A DNA stretch of 9,213 nucleotides from Candidatus Omnitrophota bacterium (GTDB taxonomy: Bacteria > Omnitrophota > Gorgyraeia > JAGLLT01), in NCBI GenBank assembly GCA_030630095.1, contig DAOVNW010000028.1, forward strand, positions 1-9,213, read 5' to 3'. Shown here piece by piece: positions 1 to 6,187 of this stretch (position 1 is its first letter; every line of letters starts with the position of its first letter). Below the pieces are notes generated by a model. That model worked only from the letters and a program-made list of their open reading frames with translations. It was not told the origin of the DNA and did not search any database. Made by a program: the position numbers and the translations under genes.

Positions 1-12
1 ACAGCGGAATTA

Positions 13-1491
13 TTAAAGGTAGAATTTAGACAGCTCCTGTATAACCGCCGCCGCCCATTTGTAAATGTTATTATCGGCCACAATGTCCCTCAAAATTTTC
101 ATCCGTTTCTCTTTTTCCTTTTGAGGCATATCAATGACCCGCTTAATGGTACTAACAAATTCATCAGTATTAAAAGGATTAATAAAAAGCGCTTCCTGCA
201 GCTCCCTGGCAGAACCGGTAAACTGACTTAAGATAATAGCGCCGTTATTGTCATTCTTGGAAGAGATATACTCCTTAGCCACCAGATTCATGCCGTCATG
301 CAAAGAACTAATTACTATAACGTCGGCCAGACTGTAAAAAGTAAGTATATCGTTATAAGGTACAAACTCCTTTGAAAAAATCAGCGGCGCCCAGTCGCTG
401 GTAGAGTGTTTCCAGTTTATTTCTCCCACCAGCCTGTTTATCTCACTGTTTATGTCCTCGTAGGCTTTGATAAGCACGCGGCTGACCGCCCCTATTTGGA
501 CAAAAACAATCTTTTCCTTATACTGCGGATACTTGTCCAGAAACTTATCAAAAGCTATAAGCCGCTCCGGAATACCCTTAATATAATCAATCCTGTCACA
601 TCCCAAAAAAACAATCTTGCCCTCCAGCGAAAGGTCTTTCTTCAGCTTCTCAGCTCTTTTTAAACTGGCCTCTAAAGCAACCTGCCTTGAAATTTCCTCA
701 AAGTCAACGCTAATGGGAAAAGCCCTTACCAGAGTTTCATGGCCTTCTTTTGTCAGTGAGTTCCTCTCTCTGTCCGTCTTAGCCTCAACTTCCCTTTCAA
801 CCGTCTCTATAAAGTTATCGGCATGGTACCTGATGTGAAAACCCACCATGTCGTTGGCCAGAATTCCTTCAATTATCTCCTTTTTAAAGGGACAGATTCT
901 AAAGGCCTCCGGATTAGGCCAGGGAATATGCCAAAAGTAAGCGCAAATTATATCAGGATTTGCCTCCTTAATATATTTAGCTGTCATGGCAAGTTGAAAG
1001 TCCTGTATCCAAACCAGGGTTTTTTTGTTATTCCTTCTTCCAATCTCCTCAATCACCGCGTCAGCAAATTTCTTATTGACCTTTTGATACATCTGCCAAT
1101 CTTCTTCTCTAAAGACCGGACGCTGATAAACTATATGAGACAAAGGCCAGAGCGCCTCATTGGAAAAACCGTAATAATAACCTTTTTCCTCTTCCTTGCT
1201 TAACCATAATCTTTTTAAGGTATACTTTGGATCGTCTTCGGGGACCATAATCTTATTATTTTTATCAACCACCTTTCTGTCCCCACTGCCGCTTCCATGG
1301 GCTATCCAGGTACCGCCGCAGGCCTTCATAACCGGATCAAGAGCGGTAACCGCTCCGCCGGATGGACGCCGAACCAAAACCCTGCCCTCATCCATAGTAT
1401 GAATGTAGGGCTCACGGTTTGAAAGGACGATTAAATTATACTCACCCAGCTCATTAACGATTGTTTTTTTCAGTTCTTCTTTTGTGTACAT
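13..1491 (-). CDS. otsA: Trehalose-6-phosphate synthase-like glycosyltransferase (family GT20)
   Basis: GT-B glycosyltransferase of family GT20, expected to transfer glucose from a nucleotide sugar to glucose-6-phosphate to give trehalose-6-phosphate in the cytosol. The protein has 492 aa and is complete, ending at TAA 15-13. Visible are SNREP (24-28), the PSGGAVTAL donor loop (43-51), NEALWPLSH (111-119), WIQDFQL (161-167, Asp164) and FWHIPWPNPE (186-195, His188). The C-terminal half has CDRIDYIKGIPER (298-310), with Arg300 and Lys305 at the nucleotide-sugar phosphate positions, and HDGMNLVAKE (398-407), with Asp399 and Glu407. No phosphatase (OtsB) domain is fused. Departures from E. coli OtsA are Gln for His on both sides of the Asp164 motif (HDYHL becomes QDFQL) and His for Arg before DGMNLVAKE. 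This looks like a separate bacterial GT20 clade, so another acceptor, such as glycerol-3-phosphate in glucosylglycerol-phosphate synthases, is not excluded. Its start directly follows the channel stop; AAGGA lies 13 nt upstream. Confidence 0.93.
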   Translation of the reverse strand: MYTKEELKKTIVNELGEYNLIVLSNREPYIHTMDEGRVLVRRPSGGAVTALDPVMKACGGTWIAHGSGSGDRKVVDKNNKIMVPEDDPKYTLKRLWLSKEEEKGYYYGFSNEALWPLSHIVYQRPVFREEDWQMYQKVNKKFADAVIEEIGRRNNKKTLVWIQDFQLAMTAKYIKEANPDIICAYFWHIPWPNPEAFRICPFKKEIIEGILANDMVGFHIRYHADNFIETVEREVEAKTDRERNSLTKEGHETLVRAFPISVDFEEISRQVALEASLKRAEKLKKDLSLEGKIVFLGCDRIDYIKGIPERLIAFDKFLDKYPQYKEKIVFVQIGAVSRVLIKAYEDINSEINRLVGEINWKHSTSDWAPLIFSKEFVPYNDILTFYSLADVIVISSLHDGMNLVAKEYISSKNDNNGAIILSQFTGSARELQEALFINPFNTDEFVSTIKRVIDMPQKEKEKRMKILRDIVADNNIYKWAAAVIQELSKFYL

Positions 1492-2544
1492 CTAACTTTT
1501 ATTTTCCTTCATATAAACGTCTCTAATGGGAAATGGTATAACAATCCCTTCTTTATTGTATCTTTCATGAAGCCTCTTGATAAACTCATGCTTTATCATA
1601 TAGTTGTCAACAAACTCCTTTGCCCGCAAAATGACGCTAAAGTCAATGCTAAAATCATTAAAGGTATGATATCTGATAAAGGGCTTAAATTCGGTTACAC
1701 CTCCCTGAACATCCTTTAAAACTTCCTCGGCCACCTCAATGGTAACCTTCTCTACCTGCTTTAGATCACTATCATAATGCACGCCGACCTGCACCAGAAC
1801 GGACATCTCCTGCATCGGCATATAATAATTGGTTATAACCGATTGTGCTAACTTGGAGTTGGGAATAATAACCACGTTATTGGGAAGCATCCTGACCTTT
1901 GTCGCCCTCCAGCCGATGTCAAATACGTATCCTTCTTCGCCGCTCTCCAATTTTATAAAGTCGCCGATTCTTACATGCCTGGCAACGGTCATATAGACAC
2001 CGCTAAAGACATTAGCCAGCGTATCCTGCAAGGCTAAAGCAACAGCCAACCCTCCAACGCCCAGCGTACCCAATATAGGAGTTATGGAAATACCTAAAGA
2101 GCGCAGGATAATCAGGCCGCCGATGACAAAAACAACTACCCTGGTTATATTCCTGGTGAGACTACTGACAGCAAGAGCGCCTTCACCTCTATCGGCCAGC
2201 ATACTAAGAGCCGCGGAAAATATGTTAGCGGCCGCCACGGTTACCGTTAATACGGCGGCAGCTGCTAAGGCCTTGCCGCCAAATGAGGCCTGACTGACAG
2301 ATACCCCCCACATATCAAGCGCCAGGTAAACGCCCAAAATCAAGGTCCAAATAGGAAGCCAGCGCCTTAAGTTCTCTACAAGAACGTCATCCCACTTAAT
2401 CCTGGTCTTTTTAGCCCAGCGCAAAAGATGCCTGCAGACCACGTTCCTTAAAAGGATTCCGACTAAAAAGGATACAGCTATAACAAGAAGAGGAAGAATA
2501 GATTTAAAGACAGAGTTTTCAAATATTTCTTTCAGTTCTTCCAT
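1492..2544 (-). CDS. MscS-family small-conductance mechanosensitive ion channel
   Basis: Inner-membrane channel expected to open under membrane tension and release solutes during hypo-osmotic shock. The protein has 350 aa, longer than the three-helix E. coli MscS (286 aa), with about five membrane segments: 14-32, 61-80, 92-117, 133-153 and the pore helix near 157-186. The pore segment LGVGGLAVALALQDTLANVFSG (about 161-182) carries the Gly/Ala packing and the Q-x-TL-x-N motif of MscS TM3. It is followed by the beta domain signature IGDFIKLESGEEGYVFDIGWRAT (about 193-215), with IPNS at 227-230 and a C-terminal alpha/beta domain ending PFPIRDVYMKENKS. Two extra N-terminal helices relative to MscS suggest a YnaI/YbdG-type or similar subfamily; the exact paralogue cannot be named. 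An alternative start is ATG 2559. The stop TAG directly abuts the otsA ATG, and a predicted promoter lies just upstream. Confidence 0.95.
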   Translation of the reverse strand: MEELKEIFENSVFKSILPLLVIAVSFLVGILLRNVVCRHLLRWAKKTRIKWDDVLVENLRRWLPIWTLILGVYLALDMWGVSVSQASFGGKALAAAAVLTVTVAAANIFSAALSMLADRGEGALAVSSLTRNITRVVVFVIGGLIILRSLGISITPILGTLGVGGLAVALALQDTLANVFSGVYMTVARHVRIGDFIKLESGEEGYVFDIGWRATKVRMLPNNVVIIPNSKLAQSVITNYYMPMQEMSVLVQVGVHYDSDLKQVEKVTIEVAEEVLKDVQGGVTEFKPFIRYHTFNDFSIDFSVILRAKEFVDNYMIKHEFIKRLHERYNKEGIVIPFPIRDVYMKENKS

Positions 2545-2550
2545 CACCCA

Positions 2551-2555
2551 CCCCC
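2551..2555 (-). promoter_or_regulatory. G-rich ribosome-binding site deciding the channel start
   Basis: The run GGGGG, in the context GCGGGGGTGG, resembles GGAGGTG with one mismatch. It lies 6 nt before the ATG at 2544. The alternative in-frame ATG at 2559 lies upstream of this run and has only T-rich sequence before it. I therefore place the start at 2544, which removes the five residues MRGWV. Confidence 0.55.
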
Positions 2556-2583
2556 GCATAAAGAATAACCAGCAACAACTTTC

Positions 2584-2612
2584 AGTATAACAACTCCCGC
2601 CAATATCGTCAA
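2584..2612 (-). promoter_or_regulatory. Predicted sigma70 promoter driving the channel-otsA pair
   Basis: On the minus strand a -35 box TTGACG (2612-2607) and a -10 box TATACT (2589-2584) are separated by exactly 17 bp. Each matches the consensus at five of six positions. A TG one base before the -10 box (2592-2591) makes it an extended -10. The expected start of transcription is near 2577, giving a leader of about 33 nt to the preferred ATG at 2544. The element lies wholly in the purE-channel gap, starting 9 nt after the purE stop. The sequence match is direct observation; activity is inferred. Confidence 0.75.
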
Positions 2613-2621
2613 GAAAATAAC

Positions 2622-3104
2622 CTATATTTTGGTCTTCAGGATAGAACGGGTTTGCTCTTTCCTGTATCCCAGGAGCCTTTTGCCCAGCATTTTATCACTA
2701 AGCGCTAATATCTCAATAGCATACAGGGCGGCATTTTTAGCGCCGGTTGTACCAATGGCCATACAGGCGACCGGTATGCCCGCGGGCATCTGAACCGTAG
2801 AAAACAAAGAGTCTATCCCCTTTAAATCCCTGGTATCCATAGGCACGCCTATTACGGGAAGCGCTGTATGGGCCGCGATCACCCCTGCCAGATGGGCCGC
2901 CTTGCCGGCCAGGGCAATTATAACCTTTATGCCCTTATTCTCCGCGCCTTCAACGTATTTGACCGTCGCCTTAGGCGTCCGGTGGGCGGATAAAACCTTC
3001 ATTTCACACTTCACCTTAAACTCTTTAAGTATCTTTTCCGCCTCCCGGGCAACACTAAGGTCGAATTTACTCCCCATTATCACTGCCACATCAATCTTTT
3101 TCAT
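2622..3104 (-). CDS. purE: N5-carboxyaminoimidazole ribonucleotide mutase, class I PurE
   Basis: Class I PurE, 160 aa, which normally rearranges N5-CAIR (made by PurK) to CAIR as a cytosolic octamer. Visible motifs are VAVIMGSKFD (6-15), LSAHRTP (38-44), ALAGKAAHLAG (64-74) with the active-site-type His71, LPVIGVP (82-88) and STVQMPAGIPVACMAIG (102-118). AAH in the third motif marks class I, not the CO2-using class II. Two departures stand out. Phe14 replaces the second Ser of the conserved MGSxSD motif, and Ala73 replaces the usual Pro of AAHLPG. The ATG at 3104 is chosen over TTG at 3116 because GGAG lies 6 nt before the ATG (3114-3111) and MKKIDVAVIMGS fits the family N-terminus. No purK is present in the window. 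The stop TAG is followed 9 nt later by the -35 box of a promoter for the channel gene. Confidence 0.96.
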   Translation of the reverse strand: MKKIDVAVIMGSKFDLSVAREAEKILKEFKVKCEMKVLSAHRTPKATVKYVEGAENKGIKVIIALAGKAAHLAGVIAAHTALPVIGVPMDTRDLKGIDSLFSTVQMPAGIPVACMAIGTTGAKNAALYAIEILALSDKMLGKRLLGYRKEQTRSILKTKI

Positions 3105-3110
3105 AAACTT

Positions 3111-3114
3111 CTCC
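3111..3114 (-). promoter_or_regulatory. purE ribosome-binding site
   Basis: GGAG lies 6 nt before the ATG at 3104 and overlaps the alternative TTG codon at 3116-3114, which therefore cannot use it. This fixes the purE start. The rest of the 65-nt gap upstream (3105-3169) is AT-rich and shows no convincing promoter or hairpin terminator. Confidence 0.7.
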
Positions 3115-3169
3115 AAAATTTGAATTTAGTCCCTTTAAACTGAAGCCAACACACCGATAATTATCAATT

Positions 3170-3868
3170 CTACAGCGCGGACTCTTCCTGTACCTCCAAT
3201 GCCTCTTCATTTTTTTTCACCAAGCTATCATAGGCCGCTGCCCCCGCCGCCGCTGTCCAGGGTAGAATAAACACTATATTTATCAAATAAGGAATCAATC
3301 CTATCAACATAAGATTAGAATCTAACTTATGTAACCCGCGATAAAAAGGTATTCCCAATAAGGTTAAAAGACCTGTTGCGACATATAAAACAAAAATGAG
3401 GCCTCTATAGCCTTTTGTTATCTTCTTGCTATATTTCACAGACTCTACCGCGGACATCTCCTTATCCATAACCGCGTAAACACACATACCAAACATCAGA
3501 GAAAAGATTATCCCGGGTACAATAAGTAAAATAAATCCTCCTAATATAATGAGGGTAAGAAGCATCTGAGTGGTCCATGCCCTGCCAAAACACGAAAAGG
3601 CGCTAAAAATCTCTGAGGCCTTAATTTCTTCGCCTCTTATTGCCCGCAGGAATAAAAAAGCCCATCCCACCGTTAAAACCGGTATAACTATCAAATTACC
3701 AAGGGCCTGAATAATCGGCCCCCAATTTGATAAACCAACCACTGCAAAGCCCAAACCAACAGCGCTAAAAATCACCGACGCCCCTATAAGAGGCTTTGGT
3801 CTTTCCTTATAGACCTGCCAGCCGCGCGAAAACCAGCTCTCAACAGATAGGGAATCCCTCTCTTTCAT
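3170..3868 (-). CDS. Polytopic membrane protein of unknown function
   Basis: A 232-aa inner-membrane protein that I cannot assign to a function. It has a charged N-terminus (about 1-25, with SWFSRGWQVYKERP) and roughly five hydrophobic segments near 27-46, 53-76, 102-130, 154-175 and 186-212. It ends in an acidic tail (EEALEVQEESAL). The pattern of RAIRGEEIKASEIFSAF (75-91), then LLIVPGIIFSLMFG (114-127), then VMDKEMSAVESVKYSKKITKG (133-153, a D-x5-AVE-x-S-K motif) recalls uncharacterised families such as DUF975/YciC-like or the membrane domain of some glycerophosphodiesterases. This likeness is from memory only. The ATG at 3868 is chosen over GTG at 3874: GGAGG at 3881-3877 sits 8 nt before the ATG but only 2 nt before the GTG. 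There is no signal peptide beyond the first membrane helix. It is co-oriented and tightly spaced after purD, with a 65-nt gap before purE, so it is probably co-transcribed with the purine genes without an obvious biochemical link to them. Confidence 0.85.
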   Translation of the reverse strand: MKERDSLSVESWFSRGWQVYKERPKPLIGASVIFSAVGLGFAVVGLSNWGPIIQALGNLIVIPVLTVGWAFLFLRAIRGEEIKASEIFSAFSCFGRAWTTQMLLTLIILGGFILLIVPGIIFSLMFGMCVYAVMDKEMSAVESVKYSKKITKGYRGLIFVLYVATGLLTLLGIPFYRGLHKLDSNLMLIGLIPYLINIVFILPWTAAAGAAAYDSLVKKNEEALEVQEESAL

Positions 3869-3876
3869 CACCACTT

Positions 3877-3881
3877 CCTCC
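3877..3881 (-). promoter_or_regulatory. Strong ribosome-binding site of the membrane-protein gene
   Basis: A full GGAGG lies 8 nt before the ATG at 3868. The sequence after it reads AAGTGGTGATG, offering GTG, GTG and ATG in one frame. Spacing selects the ATG. This is the strongest Shine-Dalgarno match in the window, which argues that the unassigned gene is genuinely translated. Confidence 0.75.
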
Positions 3882-3890
3882 CTCTTTATA

Positions 3891-5171
3891 TCAACTCTTT
3901 ACTCTTTTTACCGCCTTTTGTCCAATGTCAGTTCTGTAATACATCTTGTCAAAAGATATTAACTTAATGGCTTCATAGGCCTTATCAATCGCGCCGCTTA
4001 TATCCTTATCCAAAGCCGTCACCCCCAGCACCCTTCCTCCGCTGGTATAAACTTTGCCGTCTTCTTTTTTAGTGCCGGCGTGATAGACCGCTATATCCTT
4101 TAGCTTCTTTACCTTATCCAGGCCTGATATTTCCTTTCCCTTTTCATAGTCCGCCGGGTATCCGCCTGAAGCCAGTACAACGCAGACACAACTTCTCTCA
4201 TCCCACTCAACCTTAAGCTCATTTAACCGGCCGTCAATTACAGCCTCTATAGCCTCAATCAAATCCGACTTCATTCTCGGCAGCACCGCCTGTGTCTCCG
4301 GATCGCCAAAACGTATGTTATACTCTAAAAGCATAGGCCCTTCTTCTGTAATCATCACGCCCGCGTACAGCACCCCTTTATAAGGACAACTCTCTTCCTT
4401 CATAGCAAAAATCGTAGGTGTTATAATTTCAGCAATAATCCGCTGATACATAGTGTCCGTTATTACCGGCGCCGGCGAATAAGCGCCCATGCCGCCGGTA
4501 TTCGGCCCTCTATCCTCGTCGTATATCTGCTTATGATCCTGACTGGAAGCCAGAGGATAAATGTTTTCACCGTCACTCAAAACTAAAATAGACGCCTCCT
4601 CGCCATAGAGGCGCTCTTCAATCATAATTTTCAAACCGGCATCGCCAAACCGTTTTTCAATCATCATTGCCCGCACAGCCTCTTTGGCTTCCTCCTTGTC
4701 TCCGGCAACGACAACACCCTTGCCGCCGGCCAGGCCGTTAGCCTTTACAACCTGCGGCTTCTCCGCCCTTTCAATATAATCCATAGCCTTTTGAGGCTCA
4801 TCAAAAACCTCAAAGCCGGCCGTCGGAATATTATATTTTTTACAGATTTCTTTGGTAAATATTTTACTGGCCTCAAGGCGCGAGGCCTCTTTGGAGGGGG
4901 CAAATATCTTAAGGTACCTTTTTTCAAAGGCTTCAGTAATTCCTTTTACCAGAGGCGCTTCCGGGCCTACAATCGTAAGGTCAATTCCATTTTCATAAGC
5001 AAAGTAAGCAAGTTTTTCTATCTCATCAGCCTTTATATCAACAAGCATAGCTATATCTGAAATACCGCCGTTTCCGGGAGCCGCGTAAATTTCTTTTACT
5101 CGCGGACTCTCCGATATTTTCTTAATAATGGCATGCTCTCTCCCGCCCGAACCAACAACAAGTATCTTCAT
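3891..5171 (-). CDS. purD: Phosphoribosylamine-glycine ligase (GAR synthetase)
   Basis: ATP-grasp ligase that joins phosphoribosylamine and glycine to form GAR, the second step of the pathway, in the cytosol. The protein has 426 aa, normal for the family. The N-terminal Rossmann-like domain opens with ILVVGSGGREHAI (3-15), followed by APGNGGI (31-37) and VGPEAPLVKGI (68-78). The central ATP-grasp has VVKANGLAGGKGVVVA (141-156) and EERLYGEEAS (185-194). The signature DRGPNTGGMGAYSPAP spans 220-235, and the metal-binding stretch LLEYNIRFGDPETQ (281-294) contains Glu283 and Asn285. The C-terminal domain includes SGGRVLGVTA (377-386). The start ATG is supported by GGAAGG at 5183-5178 with a 6-nt spacer. 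It lies 20 nt after purM and 22 nt before the membrane-protein gene. No motif is disrupted. Confidence 0.98.
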   Translation of the reverse strand: MKILVVGSGGREHAIIKKISESPRVKEIYAAPGNGGISDIAMLVDIKADEIEKLAYFAYENGIDLTIVGPEAPLVKGITEAFEKRYLKIFAPSKEASRLEASKIFTKEICKKYNIPTAGFEVFDEPQKAMDYIERAEKPQVVKANGLAGGKGVVVAGDKEEAKEAVRAMMIEKRFGDAGLKIMIEERLYGEEASILVLSDGENIYPLASSQDHKQIYDEDRGPNTGGMGAYSPAPVITDTMYQRIIAEIITPTIFAMKEESCPYKGVLYAGVMITEEGPMLLEYNIRFGDPETQAVLPRMKSDLIEAIEAVIDGRLNELKVEWDERSCVCVVLASGGYPADYEKGKEISGLDKVKKLKDIAVYHAGTKKEDGKVYTSGGRVLGVTALDKDISGAIDKAYEAIKLISFDKMYYRTDIGQKAVKRVKS

Positions 5172-5177
5172 TCCAAC

Positions 5178-5183
5178 CCTTCC
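5178..5183 (-). promoter_or_regulatory. purD ribosome-binding site
   Basis: GGAAGG lies 6 nt before the purD ATG at 5171, within the 20-nt purM-purD gap. The gap has no room for a promoter or terminator, so purD depends on upstream transcription or on elements inside purM. Confidence 0.65.
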
Positions 5184-5191
5184 AATAAATA

Positions 5192-6187
5192 TTAACTCAA
5201 GGCCACAGACCTCTTAGAGGCCTTTTTACAATCTCCTATAATATAGGCGTCAATCTTCTGCTTCTTTAAAATACCAAGCGCGCGCTCTGTGTCCTTTTTG
5301 CTTACGATTACCACCATACCTATCCCCATGTTAAAGGTGCGGTACATCTCCTTGTCAGAGGCCTTGGCCTTTTTCTCTATCAGCTTAAATACTTCGGATA
5401 CCGGCCAGCTTCCTTTTTTAATCTCACACTTTATATTATCAGGAAGTATTCTTATTATATTATCATAAAATCCGCCGCCGGTAATATGGGCAATGCCCTT
5501 AATCTTTATCTTTTCCTTAAGCTTCAACACAGGTTTTACATAAATTTTAGTGGGTTTATAAAAGAGATTTTTGCGCTCTTTTATGTATTTTAATGAAAAG
5601 AGTTTTCTTACCAAAGAATAGCCGTTTGAGTGGATGCCGCTTGATTTAAGGCCTATTACAACGTCGGAATCCTTTATCCCGCTTCCGTCAATTATATCTT
5701 TTCTATCAACTATACCAACGCAAAAACCGGCAGCATCATATTCATCACCTTTATAAAAACCGGGCATTTGAGCCGTCTCGCCGCCAAGTATCAGGCAGTC
5801 CGCCTCCTGGCAGCCTTCAGCGATTCCTTCCATAATACCCTTTAAACATTTCAAATTGAGAGAAGAAGAAGATATGTAATCTAAAAAGAATAACGGCTTA
5901 GCGCCCGAGGCAACCAAGTCGTTTACATTCATAGCCACCAAATCAATACCCGCCGTCCTGTGCTCATCAATATAAAAAGCTACTTTCAGCTTAGTGCCCA
6001 CTCCGTCACAACTGGCCGCCAACACCGGCTCTTTCATTTTTTTCGCGTCAAGTTTATAGAAGCCGGAAAAACCTCCAATAGCGCCAATCACAGCCCTGTT
6101 TTTTGTTTTGGCTATCTTTTTAATTGAGGCGATAAACTTATCCGCCTTTTTTATATCCACACCGGCCTTCTTATAAGTAACTCCCAT
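5192..6187 (-). CDS. purM: Phosphoribosylformylglycinamidine cyclo-ligase (AIR synthetase)
   Basis: Cytosolic enzyme that closes FGAM to AIR with ATP, directly downstream of the PurLQ reaction. The protein has 331 aa, close to the usual length of about 340. It starts with the family-typical GVTYKKAGVDI (2-12) and shows IGGFSGFY (37-44). The ATP-site loop CDGVGTKLKVA spans 60-70, where the family usually has TDGVGTKL. It also has AMNVNDLVASGA (85-96), GGETAQMPGFY (135-145), SSGIHSNGYSLVR (182-194), HITGGGF (234-240) and the C-terminal FNMGIGMV (285-292). The ATG at 6187 is preferred to the adjoining TTG at 6190 because GGAG at 6198-6195 then lies 7 nt upstream, and because the protein then begins MGVTY like its relatives. 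Its start overlaps the purQ stop by 1 nt, and purD follows after 20 nt. Confidence 0.97.
   Translation of the reverse strand: MGVTYKKAGVDIKKADKFIASIKKIAKTKNRAVIGAIGGFSGFYKLDAKKMKEPVLAASCDGVGTKLKVAFYIDEHRTAGIDLVAMNVNDLVASGAKPLFFLDYISSSSLNLKCLKGIMEGIAEGCQEADCLILGGETAQMPGFYKGDEYDAAGFCVGIVDRKDIIDGSGIKDSDVVIGLKSSGIHSNGYSLVRKLFSLKYIKERKNLFYKPTKIYVKPVLKLKEKIKIKGIAHITGGGFYDNIIRILPDNIKCEIKKGSWPVSEVFKLIEKKAKASDKEMYRTFNMGIGMVVIVSKKDTERALGILKKQKIDAYIIGDCKKASKRSVALS

Noticed and set aside
823..1203. 126-codon plus-strand open frame
   Set aside because: It lies entirely antisense to the strongly conserved GT20 gene, has no recognisable domain, and is explained by codon bias of the real gene.
3156..3165. 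Perfect 10-bp palindrome GATAATTATC just after the membrane-protein stop
   Set aside because: It is AT-rich, too short for a stable hairpin, has no following T-run, and is likely by chance. I do not call it an operator or terminator.
3105..3169. Possible promoter before purE (TTGATA near 3168)
   Set aside because: At 15-18 bp spacing there is no acceptable -10 box, so it does not meet the standard of the purE-channel promoter.
4745..4927. 60-codon minus-strand open frame inside purD
   Set aside because: It is a different frame within an intact purD and its translation is a low-complexity basic peptide.
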